Origin: Ornithodoros turicata
Taxonomy: Eukaryota; Arthropoda; Arachnida; Ixodida; Argasidae
Direction: 5' to 3'
Length of the DNA: 64,000 bases
Assembly (NCBI RefSeq): GCF_037126465.1
Contig: NC_088202.1
Coordinates: 30,798,213-30,862,212 of the forward strand
Part shown: in pieces, positions 34,213 to 44,920 of the stretch
How the letters are laid out: each line of letters begins with the position of its first letter
Numbering within the stretch: position 1 is the stretch's first letter
Notes under the pieces: generated by a model
Database searches by the model: none
Told to the model about the DNA's origin: nothing
What the model saw: only the letters and a program-made list of their open reading frames with translations
Position numbers and translations under genes: made by a program

Positions 34213-37187
34213 AAAGCGCCCTCCGCTCTCGCACCCCCCCCCTCCCCCTCGGATAGGCTCTAAAACGGAATGGGTGAAATGAAGCAGAAAGTGAACCTGA
34301 GAGCTGCGCCCCCCCCCAAAAAAAAACATCATATAAAAAGCAGGCAATGTTGTGAAGCTTGTTTCAGTCAGTCGCCTGCTGTATAACGCTAGCCTGTTCC
34401 GAAATATAGCAGCGCGCTAATATCGTAAACATACAGTACAAAACAGTGCGCAAAAATAGCGGTCACTGTTATCGGACGGTTCACACTTGCAAATCGGCGC
34501 TGGCGTTATAATTTAGCGGAAGTTCGGTGGTCGTTTCCGGTCTTTCCCACCATGGCACCTCCAGAGTTCGACAGCATGCATACGAACAACTTCGATCAAC
34601 TGACTCAACGAAAAATTACCAGACATTTTGGATGACAGACTCGCCGGTTCCAATGCCGTCGCAGTGCCGTGAAATGCGGAAGCGAAACAACTCCCCGACT
34701 TCCGCGACGTTATCACTGAAGAGCCTCCTCATTGGCTAACACGAATGTAGTGCTAATATCAGCGCTGAAAAAGTTGACACGAGCTCAACTACGGCAAGCG
34801 CTGATTTTTAGTGGTTTGGAGCACTATGAGGAGGAAAATATCGCGCTATTTTCTAGCTCTGTATAGCAAATCACTATATGTCGGAAGAGGCCAATACTCC
34901 TACATTCTTTCTACTGGACTCTGGAAAATATCGCTAATGCCGATGGTCAATACCGGACCAACGATCAATCCAACGATGGCGAGTAGGGCGCGATGCAGTC
35001 AACGTGCGAAATCCAAGCACACGTTTTTGAAAGCTGTTTTGACTATTGATTCAGGTCTTCGTCTTTTGGCTTCGTCAGGCTTTTGGGAGTGTCTGAGATG
35101 AACGGGCCCCTCTACCGTGCTTTGATCACCGGAACTGCCATCTCCATCATCATCCTTCATTCTCTACAACTGGCAGTAGAGCAGCGCCCAGCCTCCTGGC
35201 CTGTATCAGCCCGGTGGTTCAGACAGCAACAAATATTTTGTCTGTAAACCCCAGAAAAAGAACATGACCGATGATGTTTGAAATACGTATATAAAGTTTT
35301 TACACTGAACGCTTTTCCCAATAAAATGTGCTCCTTCCTCGCAGTAAAACAACAATCAGAAAACAGAACCATAAAATGGAAATTGGCTACATTGCGCCAC
35401 TGCGTAATCCAAGAGGAAAAGCCAATCGCTTTCAAACGGCCTTCTTTTTTGTTGTCCTTCGCAAATGTGTGACATATTTCTTACTTGTTTTTCACCCTTC
35501 AGAATGAGCCTTTTTGCTCGGCTCTGTTTCAACTTTTTGTCGCTGCTATCTTCTCCTTCAGGCAGACTATGGGTGCCGAAATCGTCTCGGTGTGGATGCC
35601 AAGCATACTATGACCGGAAGCGGGAACATGCTGAACTGGAATAGGATATAAATAATTATATCAGTCCAAAATACTCTGAAATTAATGCACGGGAAGTGGA
35701 GCGATTGAACAAGACGTGACTCTGCAATAGAATTGCGACGTGCCTCTGCCTCTGTTTCAGTGTGTTTAGTGTGTTGCTAAACCGTTGCCACCTCCAAGAA
35801 GGTAAGTATAAGTAAACTGGCCTTTCCCGTGATTTCATGCTGATTTTTTATTTTCCTTGCAGGCGCAGTCGGTCACTCGTTATTTTCTCACGTCCACGAT
35901 AAGCATAAGACTTGAAAATAGTGAAGACGAAGTTAGGAACGCAGTAACGCAAGAACAACAGAACAAACAATATTTACATTCCAGGGGAAAACATGCACAT
36001 AGACGTGGAAAATGGGTCATACTCGCAGTGCAACTCCGTGATATAGAGGACATCGGCATGTGAACAAGTATTGTCACCAAACATAATGATCACACGTTGT
36101 AGAATGCGTAAAAGTTTGTCAAAATGTTTGTTCTGCATCCGTTCAATTTTCCTCACTGCCAGTCCTAAGACACGAAAGAAAAACTCAGGTTTAGTCAAGA
36201 TATGAATAAGTTACTGCAATGTCGGTCGCCCCATCGCCCGTGAACTCAAAGGACTCATCCCAGGCCTTTCGTTCCGAGCAGCCAAATGCCGGGCCAAAGT
36301 TAACGATGAAATTTGGCTGGGCATGCTGAGAGACGGGCTGGATGCCCTCGTGCATCACGAAAGGACGATGGTTCTTCCTGCGTGAGCCGAGGATTCGACG
36401 AGGGAGTGGCGTCTGACTTCGGGGCACATCTGGGGCTCAAGAGTCTGAGCAGGATGGTGAGCAAACGTGCCTTTGCATGCATTGAGAGTATGTGGACTAC
36501 CCATATCAAATCGATATTTGTTTCTTGAAGGGACAATTCGAAATAATAATCATTTAAAAAATTCGGTCAGCCTCGTGCCGAAAGAAAACCACCCCGTCGA
36601 TACCGAATACAGCCTTCGTGTTCATTTTGCGGAGTTATTTTTAATTCGTAAATGATAACAATAGCAAACTGAAAACGAAATTCGGAGAGGAGAAACCGCA
36701 GCCCCCTACTGCGGCAACTCATCCGAAAGACGATACCGTGACGTCGACGGACTCACAAGCACGTCGTTGTCTGCTACATTATCCTTTCGTTTGAAACGAT
36801 AGGACAGGACGCTGTAGGTAGCGGGCGTTTCCGTCGTGTGGCGAGATGTACTGGCGCAACCACTTATGCAACCTGACTGGACCCTTGTAGTGTCGATTTC
36901 AACGGGATATAAACGAATAGACTTGTTGTCGTGGAACAGCGACGGTCGGGCTTACTGTGATCCTAAACAGACGCTGTTAAAACAATGTCCCAGGTCATAA
37001 TCATAATAAGATATATTAACATGAATGCGCACATCCTCCTGATTGCAGCGCCCAGCAGACCCCTTTACATGATCGCACGATGCAGGACTATAACATGTCT
37101 CTCCCGTGCAAGTCATAGTTATTATCCGCATTATAATAAACTTTAAGCTACACGAGTTGTATGAATATGTAGACAAGAGGCCTGATA
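34213..37187. other. Unassigned region
   Basis: C-rich tracts lie near 34235 and 34310. No recognisable gene, no clear splice-bounded exon and no terminal repeats were found. Confidence 0.35.
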
Positions 37188-38211
37188 TTGGGTAATGTGG
37201 GGCAAGATGAGACACGGGGCAAGATGGGGTATTTCATGCTCGACGACACCTGTCTCAGAGACGCGTTGCTGCATGCGCTTAAAATTTTAATGATAGATAG
37301 CTCTGCATGTCCGCTTTATTGCACGTGAGGATTGTCCGGGTTGGCGTTTGCGTTGAAAAGAAAAAAAAATCGGTTACTTCTTCCTTGAATGCAAAGACCC
37401 GCAAAATAGGCGTGATTTTCTGCAGTCCTTTTTCTTGTCATCTGTGCAGCAGTCTTTTGCAGGCTTATTCTGTCAATGTAAGTCCACATCCTATTTTCTT
37501 ATTCATTCTTCTACATATATGCAAAATATGGGCACTCTTGGTTATTCGGTGTTCAACAGAAAAAAATAATTCATCCGATGATATGCACGGGACAAGACGC
37601 CACAACTACTATAAATTTAATGTAATTTAGAAACTGATAGGTCTACGATTAGGTGGCGTTATGCTTGTTCCTCATAGATATTTCTTTTTTGCATACTGCT
37701 TAGGATTTTCCAGCAAATCTTCCCGTTTCCTAGGATATTTCCAGCAAAGCAGAAGCGCACGGCAAAGCGAGCGACCAGTGACTCAAAACATTGGCGGTGC
37801 CTGGTTTGCAAAGAACGGTGGAGCAAAATAGTACCGGGTTCTGCGTGGTTTTACTGCACATCATGTGGGGGTTGGGCTCAAGGGGGTTGCGTAGGGGCCT
37901 ACGGGCTTTACTTTGTCTGCTTGGATTACAAAAACTAATTTGTAGAGTTTATTACCACGGCGTGCCTCATCTTACCCCACGCGATGTGTCGTCTTGCCCC
38001 GAGGGTTGGGGCAAGATGACACAATCTGCATTTTTGAATTTCTTGTTCTGTGCTTATTTTAGACCCGCAACGTCCGTTCTGCACTTACAGGTTAGAAGCT
38101 CTAGACCCTTGAGAATATGCCTATGGCGAGTCTTTTTTTTTTAAGTACGAAAAATAAAAAGTTCATATTCAATTGCACATTTCTGTCTCATCTTGCCCCA
38201 CCGTACCCTAA
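37188..38211. mobile_element. TIR element with GGGGCAAGATG ends
   Basis: The left end TTGGGTAATGTGGGGCAAGA and the complement of the right end (TTAGGGTACGGTGGGGCAAG) are inverted repeats. Extra GGGGCAAGATG copies occur inside (about 37217, and near 37990-38020 on both strands). About 1.02 kb, no transposase. The superfamily is not assigned. Confidence 0.55.
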
Positions 38212-38416
38212 CTGTGTTTTTCATCGACACACATGTATTTTCTGATTCTTACTCTCGTGTAGCGTGTCAATAAATTCCAATACTGCCCTGGATTTTGTTC
38301 AATAGAAGGAACGAGAAATAGCCGACGCAGGCCGCAAAGATGGATGACACAAACACAATCCTCCGCAAGCCTCTAAACACAAACGCGTAAGCCTGTCAAA
38401 GTCAGGAGAGAGACCT

Positions 38417-38560
38417 CCTAGCGTGATGTAACGGTGGCAACCCTGACCGAAAATCAGGAGGGTCTAGGTTCGAGTGCTGGCGTGAGTACACTTTTTCTGA
38501 ATTGTGTGATTTCATTGAGTTCTTCAGCAGGTACGTACTGTTATTTAGATGCCATCGTCG
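38417..38560 (+). repeat. tRNA-derived SINE-like copy, second family
   Basis: A tRNA-like fold with a 5-bp anticodon-type stem (CCTGA/TCAGG) and a box-B-like GGTTCGAGTGC, then CTTTTTCTGAATTG as in the 20885 copy. The T stem does not pair, so it is not a functional tRNA gene. Confidence 0.45.
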
Positions 38561-39774
38561 AAACATTGAATAAGGGATACGTCTACTTCTGCCGTTATTG
38601 CACGCAGCTGTTCGATCACTCAACCATCAAGAATCGCTTACAGAGACTCGGCACAGAAATATCCGCGGAGCCTAATATGAACCTTGTTGATCGTTTCACG
38701 CATGGCACCCGTTTCAATGCCACGCTTACCGTTATCCGACGTGCGGAATAGCGCGAGAGACTCCTGAATGCCTCCCCACAAATAACGTGAGTTCTGATTC
38801 GAAAATTTGAATCAAAACTTTTCCGAGTTTGGAGCACGAGCACAATTCAAAAATTCGCTTTTTCTTTAAAGGAGCAATAAAGTGCAAAAATATATCCTCG
38901 CGGAATGAAAGATGCCGTTACATCTACACTAACAAAAAAAAAAGGACCGCGAAGAAAATGTTAGTCGATCACGGAAAGTGTTGCGATTTACAGCGGCAGC
39001 TATTTGTGAGCTTTGCTGATGCTGGGGAGACGTTTGGGGGGGGGAGGGACATTGCGTCTAAATGATGCAACACTTTCAGTGACAGTCTGCAAATGTGTGT
39101 GGGAAATGTTTGGAATATGTTTAGAGACAGCTCATTAAAGACAATGGACACAATTTTCAGTACGTTTGAAACTGGCTTGAACCTGTACGACATGTATCCA
39201 ACGAACGCGTTGTCGTAAAACCTTTGTTGAAACGCAAAACCTTTGTTGAGGGAGAAGAAGAGAGAAAGCGTCAATTGTGTTTTTCTTTTTTTTTTCTACC
39301 GTCATAATTTACGGACAGCGGAACCGAAGAATCCCATTCCTTCGAATTGATGTCGGGGTAACGGCATATTTCATTCCACGAGCAGAAACACTCTATTGCA
39401 TATTGAAAGAATGTTTAAATATCAACGGGCTTGTGCAAGCGAGACAGCAGGTCGACAACCCTTTCACTCCTGCGCTTCTGCCAGCACATATTAGGGTGAC
39501 CGACAATGAGGGCCATACTTCGAATGTGGTGCCAGAAAGCTAATATCTTTCTACGAACACACTTCAACTGGAGACTATCGTATATGAGTCAGTGCTGCCA
39601 GCAAGCGCATTCACTCCCGATAAAAGCTGCAGACAACACAGTGGTATGGCTTGGTACTAAAATTTACGGAATACAGCAATCGGATATTTGTTTTTCTTAG
39701 TGTTCTCCCGTGGTACCGAACAGGAGCGGACGGATTAGAAATACGTGAAAGGACAACCGACACGCCTGTTTTAA

Positions 39775-39928
39775 AAATTTCCACGCCGAGACTGGGAGGT
39801 GACACGGGTTCGAATCCTGTCACCGGCTGTGCTGTCTGAGATTTTCCCTGGGTGCTCCAAAGACTTTCCAGACGAATGTCGGCACAGTTCCCACTGAAGT
39901 CGGCCCAGGACGCATACTAACCCCCATC
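39775..39928 (+). repeat. tRNA-derived SINE, first family (copy 3, left half)
   Basis: B box GGGTTCGAATCC and body up to CCCCCATC, where a gypsy element has inserted. The SINE resumes at 44816 as CCATCCCCCACTTCTTCC. The A box end is diverged. Confidence 0.8.
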
Positions 39929-40194
39929 TGTAGAAGCTATCTTATCACGTCCATGACTGTCTTCTTATCTCGTAGCAGGTAAACGCCTGCACGTGTCATG
40001 TCCTTTTTTGGTATTGTAGTTTCTGCTCAGCGCGCCGCCGCTATCTACTTAAAGAAAGGCCGAGTGTGTTTTTGTTCTTCTTTGGAGTTGTAACGTGTTG
40101 CTGCCGGACGTGTTGCCTCACCGGCTTGTGCCTTTACGGAATAAAGCCTTTCCGTTTGTTACTTGTGCTGGGTTAAGTTCCTGAAGACACAACA
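39929..40194 (+). repeat. 5' LTR of gypsy element
   Basis: 266 bp, TG...CA ends. Contains AATAAAG near 40140, a probable poly-A signal. Differs from the 3' LTR at three bases. Confidence 0.9.
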
Positions 40195-40200
40195 TATTTC

Positions 40201-40218
40201 TGGCGACGAGGATGGGAT
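40201..40218 (+). other. Probable primer-binding site
   Basis: TGGCGACGAGGATGGGAT six bases after the 5' LTR. TGG starts match the complement of a tRNA CCA end. The tRNA species is not determined. Confidence 0.45.
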
Positions 40219-40236
40219 GTCCGACCAGAACCAGCT

Positions 40237-40932
40237 ATGCAAGGTGCAAGCAAGGCAGAAGATAGCCTCTCAGACGGTAAGCCTGAGCATCGTCCTCAAG
40301 TTAGAAAGATGGCAACTATCGGTCAAGTGGAGCCCTTCGATGAGTCCGTATCGGACTGGGAGTCCTATCAGGAAAGACTCACTGCTTTCATTTGCGCAAA
40401 CCAAATTCCCGAATCTAACCAAGTTGATGCTTTTCTGAGTATAATCGGGCCAAAGACCTACAAGCTACTGAAGAGTTTGTTAGCGCCAGACCCGCCAACA
40501 AGTAAAACCTTGGAAGAGCTCAAGAAAATTTTGCGCGACCACCTTTCACCGCGACCATCGGTTATTGCCAGAAGGGCGAAATTTTACAAGAGAGTGCAGC
40601 AGGAAAATGAGGGCATAGCAGAATTTGTCGCAGAGTTGAAACGTTTAGCGGAATACTGCAATTTTGGAGCAAATCTTCAGGAAGCTCTACGAGATAGGCT
40701 CGTTTGCGGATTGTTACGGTTGGACATCCAGAAAGCTCTTTTTACGGAAGATGCATCCCTGATTTTCAAGAAAGCAACAGGGAAAGCACTGTCACTAGAG
40801 ATGGCAACCAAAAACGCGACAGAATGCTATTCCAACAACGTCGCTCAACCCATCATCCAAGCGATATCAGTGAATGAAAAGACCGGGAAGCAGATGTGTT
40901 ATCGCTGTGGTTCAGATAAACACGGCAACTGA
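40237..40932 (+). CDS. gypsy gag (capsid, first part of zinc knuckle)
   Basis: 231 codons. The likely functional start is the ATG at 40309 (MATIGQVEPFDESVSDW), a typical gypsy Gag beginning; 40237 is the upstream in-frame Met. The capsid-like region (about residues 25-190) contains the retrotransposon Gag pattern YKLLKSLLAP...FYKRVQQENEGIAEFVAELKRL. The frame ends inside a CCHC zinc knuckle (CYRCGSDKHGN then TGA at 40930-40932), and the following frame, in the same phase, continues into a second knuckle. At the stop the expected fourth ligand of the first knuckle is also missing, so a small local mutation is more likely than programmed read-through. Gag forms the particle that packages element RNA. 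Confidence 0.8.
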   Translation: MQGASKAEDSLSDGKPEHRPQVRKMATIGQVEPFDESVSDWESYQERLTAFICANQIPESNQVDAFLSIIGPKTYKLLKSLLAPDPPTSKTLEELKKILRDHLSPRPSVIARRAKFYKRVQQENEGIAEFVAELKRLAEYCNFGANLQEALRDRLVCGLLRLDIQKALFTEDASLIFKKATGKALSLEMATKNATECYSNNVAQPIIQAISVNEKTGKQMCYRCGSDKHGN

Positions 40933-41700
40933 ATGTGGCCTTTTAAAACTGCTGTCTGCTTCCATTGCAGAAAAACGGGTCATATCAAGGATGTTTGTAA
41001 AAGCAGAAGCAAGAGTTCACACCCGAAATTTCAGGGGCAAGTCAACAAGAGACAAGGGCACCGGCTGAAGAAAGAATTCAAGTCGATGGGTGAACTCGAC
41101 GAACCTGAGCCAGCGTTGCGGCGACTTGACTCAGCGGGGAGGAACGACCCTATCTACTTCACACTGAATCTCCAGGGCGTCCCACTTCGCATGGAGCTGG
41201 ATACCGGTGCGGCTGTATCGGTGATTTCTCAACAGCAGTACCACACGTGTTTTTCAGGACTTCTACTCAAGCCCACGACTGTGACGCTTCGGACTTACAC
41301 GGGGCAGTGCGTCTATCCAAAAAGGGTGTTGGACGTCGAGGTTGAACACAACGGGCAGACCAGTCATCTACCCTTGTACGCCTTGGCGCAGCGGGGACCG
41401 CCGTTAATTGGAAGAAATTGGCTTCGCAATCTACGTTTGGATTGGAACAGTTTGAATTACATCCGCCCAGACGCAAGAAAGGATCTGGCACAGCTGCTGG
41501 AAAGGCACGGTCAAGTATTTGCTGATGAGCTCGGCGAAATACAAGGTGAGCAAGCCAGTCTTGTACTCAAGAAAGAAGCCGTGCCTAAATTCATGAAGGC
41601 CAGGAGTATCCCTTTTGCGCTGAAACCATCAGTAGAGAAGGAACTAGCGCAAACAAGCGTGTTTAGTCCGTACGTACAAAATCAAAAGAATCACCTATAA
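40933..41700 (+). CDS. gypsy second zinc knuckle, protease and start of pol
   Basis: 255 codons in the same phase as gag. Residues about 7-22 form a CCHC knuckle (CFHCRKTGHIKDVC). The protease active site LDTGAAVSVIS is near residue 93, with the flap/second-loop region ending LIGRNWL near 160. The frame then enters the pol linker (KARSIPFALKPSVEKEL) and is cut by an 88-bp insertion beginning at 41636-41646, ending at a stop at 41698-41700. The protease cleaves Gag-Pol. Confidence 0.82.
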   Translation: MWPFKTAVCFHCRKTGHIKDVCKSRSKSSHPKFQGQVNKRQGHRLKKEFKSMGELDEPEPALRRLDSAGRNDPIYFTLNLQGVPLRMELDTGAAVSVISQQQYHTCFSGLLLKPTTVTLRTYTGQCVYPKRVLDVEVEHNGQTSHLPLYALAQRGPPLIGRNWLRNLRLDWNSLNYIRPDARKDLAQLLERHGQVFADELGEIQGEQASLVLKKEAVPKFMKARSIPFALKPSVEKELAQTSVFSPYVQNQKNHL

Positions 41701-41734
41701 TTTGGAAATATTGCAATTGTCCTAGAAGGAACTA
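41636..41734 (+). other. 88-bp insertion with 11-bp direct repeats in pol
   Basis: AGAAGGAACTA occurs at 41636-41646 and 41724-41734. Removing one repeat and the 77 bp between them would bring the upstream and downstream pol frames into the same phase (88 = 1 mod 3, frames 1 and 2). The 77-bp insert has no inverted ends. Possible GT...AG pairs exist, but the direct repeat argues for an insertion or duplication event. Confidence 0.7.
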
Positions 41735-41758
41735 GAAAAATTAGAGAAACTAGGTGTT

Positions 41759-44182
41759 TTGGAAGCTGTAGCCTCAAGTCGATACGCTTCACCTATTGTC
41801 CCGGTAGTGAAGAAGGATGGATCAGGACGCATTTGTGGTGATTACAAGGCCTCACTGAATCCATGTTTGGAGGTCGATGTTTACCCCTTGCCGAAGATCG
41901 ACGAAATGTTCGCAGTCTTGTCAGGGGGAAGGTATTTTTCGAAAATCGACTTAAATCGGGCATACCTGCAGGTCACCATGGACGAAAGGTCAAGTGATTA
42001 TCTGACTCTCAATACGCACAAGGGACTGTTTCGCGTAAAGCGATTGGCTTTTGGAGTGTCTTCCGCCCCAGCAATTTTCCAGCGTATTATGGAAAATGTC
42101 TTACACGGATTAGATGGAGTTATCTGTTACCTTGACGATATTTTGGTAACTGGAAAAAGCGAACTACAACATCTTGAAAACCTCGAAAGACTCTTGCAAC
42201 GTCTAGCAGAACGTGGCGTTCGCATCAGACGTGAAAAATGTGAGTTTTTCAAGCATGAACTCCGGTTTTTGGGCCATGTAATCAATGACAAAGGCATTGC
42301 TACTGCACCTGACAAAGTAGCCGCAGTGTTGAACGCCCCTGCGCCGAAGGACAAGAAGCAGCTGAAATGGTTTATAGGCTTAGTCACCTACTACGCAAAA
42401 TTCCTAGCAGACCTGTCAACGGTTATGCATCCACTGAATACGCTGCTGTGCAAGAATGTTCCTTGGAAGTGGTCCCGTGACCGTCAGCTGGCATTCCACA
42501 AAATAAAGAAAATGCTAGTTTCAGCACCAATTCTGGCGCATTATGACCCAAGCCTTCCTCTAGAAGTCGGATGCGACGCATCATCGTACGGATTGGGAGC
42601 AGTTTTGTCAATTATTCTGAAGGACGGAACAAGACGACCCGTCGCATATGCATCCCGCTCACTAACTGAAAGTGAGAAGCGCTACAGTCAACTAGAACGC
42701 GAAGGCCTCGCTTTAGTATATAGCGTGAAAAAAATTCATTATTACATACGATGTTTCGGTATTGTTACAGATCACAAGCCCCTCCAAACCATTTTTGGTC
42801 CCAAAACAGGCACCCCTACGGTTGCAGCGGCTCGACTCCAGAGATGGGCCATCACGTTATCCGCATACAGCTTCAACTTGATATATCGACCAGGACAAAC
42901 AAACATCGAAGCAGATTGCTTGTCACGTCTACCACTGCCTGCTACTTCAGAAGTAATGAAGGAAGATGAGGTTGACACTTTTTACACCCTCCGTTGGGAC
43001 ACTTTTCCTATTAGCAGTTCAGACATCGCACGTGAAACATCCAGAGACCCCACTTTGAGTCAGGTGTTGAGGTACACTCTTACAGGATGGCCTCAGCTTG
43101 AACCGTGTCAGGACTTAAGACCTTATTGGATCAGGAGGTCTGAACTGTCTACAAGTCAGAATTGCATTCTTTGGGGCATGCGAATTGTTATTCCCACTTC
43201 ATTACAGCAAGCCGTACTCGACGAAGTACACGAAGGACACCCTGGTGTTGTGCGTATGAAGGAGGTCGCAAGAAGCTACGTCTGGTGGCCCCGAGTCGAC
43301 CTGGACATACAAAGCTTGGTGAGGAACTGTGCCCCATGTCAGCAAGAAAGGCCTCTGCCAACACAAGCCCTACTACACCCATGGGCCTGGCCGACGAGGC
43401 CTTGGTCCCGTCTCCACCTAGATTTCGCCGGCCCATTTCAACAATGCAACTTCTTAGTAGCAGTGGATGCCCATTCCAAATGGCCAGAGGTATTCCAAAT
43501 GGCCAGAGGGCGTTCAACTTCTACAGACAGTACCCTTACGAAGCTCAGAGAAATGTTTGGACGGTTCGGATTGCCAGAGGTCCTGGTATCAGATAATGGT
43601 CCCCAATTTTCCAGTGAGCAGTTTAGAATTTTTGTCAAGCAAAATGGGATAAAGCACATAAGATGTGCTCCATACCATCCTTCTACAAATGGTCTAGCAG
43701 AACGTTTTATACGGACCATGAAAGAGGCCCTTCGCAAGGATGTTCACCGACCTCTGGAACTTCGTTTAGCTAGTTTTCTCCTTGCTTACCGCAATACGCC
43801 TCATGCTACTACGCAGCAGTCACCGGCTTCGCTACTCCTGGGTAGATTGCTACGAACCAGGTTGGACCTGCTGAGACCAGACACAGAAGCCACCGTCCGG
43901 TATAGACAGTTCAAGGGGACCCATCGGAGGCCTGGCAAGTCGAAACAGTTCAGGATTGGGGCAGAAGTTTTTGTGAACAACTTCAGAGAGGGGCCGAAGT
44001 GGTTAACTGCAGTAATATTATCCCGTTCTGGACCAGTGTCCTACGTGTTGCAGGTAAATACACCAAGAGGAAATCAGGTCTGGAAGCACCACGTCGAGCA
44101 AGTCCGTTTAAGGGGTGCAGCTACGTTGGAAATCGACGATGCTCTGGATAGCACAAGTAGCGCACAAGTCTCTCCCACCTAA
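41759..44182 (+). CDS. gypsy pol: reverse transcriptase, RNase H, integrase
   Basis: 807 uninterrupted codons. Reverse transcriptase: VVKKDGSGRICGDY, FSKIDLNRAYLQV, then the catalytic YLDDILV at about residue 124. RNase H: LEVGCDASSYGLGAVL near 270, ending YRPGQTNIEADCLSRL. Integrase: HHCC zinc region (HEGHPGVV...CAPCQQ), then core with LDFAGPF (about 554), SDNGPQFSS (about 611) and NGLAERF (about 647), the last two spaced 35 as in D,D35E. The Met chosen is simply the first after the upstream insertion; the real enzyme is translated as Gag-Pol. The C-terminal tail leaves frame near 44115-44182. Confidence 0.9.
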   Translation: MEAVASSRYASPIVPVVKKDGSGRICGDYKASLNPCLEVDVYPLPKIDEMFAVLSGGRYFSKIDLNRAYLQVTMDERSSDYLTLNTHKGLFRVKRLAFGVSSAPAIFQRIMENVLHGLDGVICYLDDILVTGKSELQHLENLERLLQRLAERGVRIRREKCEFFKHELRFLGHVINDKGIATAPDKVAAVLNAPAPKDKKQLKWFIGLVTYYAKFLADLSTVMHPLNTLLCKNVPWKWSRDRQLAFHKIKKMLVSAPILAHYDPSLPLEVGCDASSYGLGAVLSIILKDGTRRPVAYASRSLTESEKRYSQLEREGLALVYSVKKIHYYIRCFGIVTDHKPLQTIFGPKTGTPTVAAARLQRWAITLSAYSFNLIYRPGQTNIEADCLSRLPLPATSEVMKEDEVDTFYTLRWDTFPISSSDIARETSRDPTLSQVLRYTLTGWPQLEPCQDLRPYWIRRSELSTSQNCILWGMRIVIPTSLQQAVLDEVHEGHPGVVRMKEVARSYVWWPRVDLDIQSLVRNCAPCQQERPLPTQALLHPWAWPTRPWSRLHLDFAGPFQQCNFLVAVDAHSKWPEVFQMARGRSTSTDSTLTKLREMFGRFGLPEVLVSDNGPQFSSEQFRIFVKQNGIKHIRCAPYHPSTNGLAERFIRTMKEALRKDVHRPLELRLASFLLAYRNTPHATTQQSPASLLLGRLLRTRLDLLRPDTEATVRYRQFKGTHRRPGKSKQFRIGAEVFVNNFREGPKWLTAVILSRSGPVSYVLQVNTPRGNQVWKHHVEQVRLRGAATLEIDDALDSTSSAQVSPT

Positions 44183-44411
44183 CAACATAGCTGACGGTAC
44201 TCAGCCGAGGGACATCGTGGGCCAGACTTCTGTCGAAGAAACTGCGGAGCCTTCCCTCAATCCCAGGCAAGGCCCAACAGCTCCTCTGAGCGACCAAGCA
44301 CTGGAAGGCGAACGACCTTCGCCTGAAGGAGCAAGAGAACTCTCCCCAGCGTTGCCTTTGCCTCGGTATCCACAACGTCAGAGGAGACCCCCGGACCGAT
44401 ATCAACCGTGA
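44115..44411 (+). pseudogene. gypsy pol C-terminal tail, out of frame
   Basis: The overlapping frame, shifted relative to the integrase frame, ends in LPRYPQRQRRPPDRYQP, a proline/arginine-rich ending typical of gypsy pol C-termini. The integrase frame instead stops at 44182. A frameshift between about 44115 and 44182 therefore truncates Pol by roughly 75 residues, outside the catalytic core. Confidence 0.6.
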
Positions 44412-44537
44412 CTGTGTAGTGCCTTGAAACTTTTTCTCGAGTGTTCTTTTGTTTTCCGAGTGTAAGATTGCCGGACTCTTCTTTCCGTCCTGTTTCGCTG
44501 TTTTTATGTTTTGCAAACAATTATAAACTTTGCACTA

Positions 44538-44549
44538 AGTGTGGAAGAA
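44538..44549 (+). other. Polypurine tract of gypsy element
   Basis: AGTGTGGAAGAA immediately before the 3' LTR. It is short and interrupted by T, so a weak match to the expected plus-strand primer. Confidence 0.4.
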
Positions 44550-44815
44550 TGTAGAAGCTATCTTATCACGTCCATGACTGTCTTCTTATCTCGTAGCAGG
44601 TAAACGCCTGCACGTGTCATGTCCTTTTTTGGTATTGTAGTTTCTGCTCAGCGCGCCGCCGCTATCTACTTAAAGAAAGGCCGAGTGTGTTTTTGTTGTT
44701 CTTTGGAGTTGTAACGTGTTGCTGCCGGACGTGTTGCCTCACCGGCTTGTGCCTTTACGGAATAAAGCCTTTCCGTTTGTTACTTGCGCTGGGTTAAGTT
44801 CCTGAGGACACAACA
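44550..44815 (+). repeat. 3' LTR of gypsy element
   Basis: 266 bp, same ends as the 5' LTR; three base differences seen (TTGTTCTTTGG, ACTTGCGC, CTGAGGAC against TTCTTCTTTGG, ACTTGTGC, CTGAAGAC). Confidence 0.9.
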
Positions 44816-44920
44816 CCATCCCCCACTTCTTCCTGCTGTCCTCTCTCCATCTGTCCACGTCTGTACGCCGCTCATAGCCACAGTTGCTTTCGCGGCGCTG
44901 ACACGGAATTTAAAAAAAAA
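44816..44920 (+). repeat. tRNA-derived SINE, first family (copy 3, right half)
   Basis: Starts with the target duplication CCATC and continues the SINE body to CTGTACGCCGCTCATAGCC and an A-rich tail. Confidence 0.8.

Larger units (their letters stand above)
39929..44815 (+). mobile_element. Complete gypsy (Ty3-type) LTR retrotransposon
   Basis: 4887 bp bounded by two 266-bp LTRs starting TGTAGAAGC and ending CACAACA. A 5-bp target duplication CCATC lies outside (39924-39928, 44816-44820). The LTRs differ at 3 positions by my count, indicating a recent insertion. Inside are a probable primer-binding site, gag with zinc knuckle, protease, reverse transcriptase, RNase H, integrase and a purine tract, in the Ty3/gypsy order with no envelope gene. 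Coding is broken at three places (40930, 41636-41734, about 44115-44182), so it is not autonomous as it stands. Confidence 0.92.

Noticed and set aside
38417..38492. Functional tRNA gene (anticodon GAA-like loop)
   Set aside because: The T stem does not pair, the base before the anticodon is C rather than T, and the same sequence family recurs as a SINE head.
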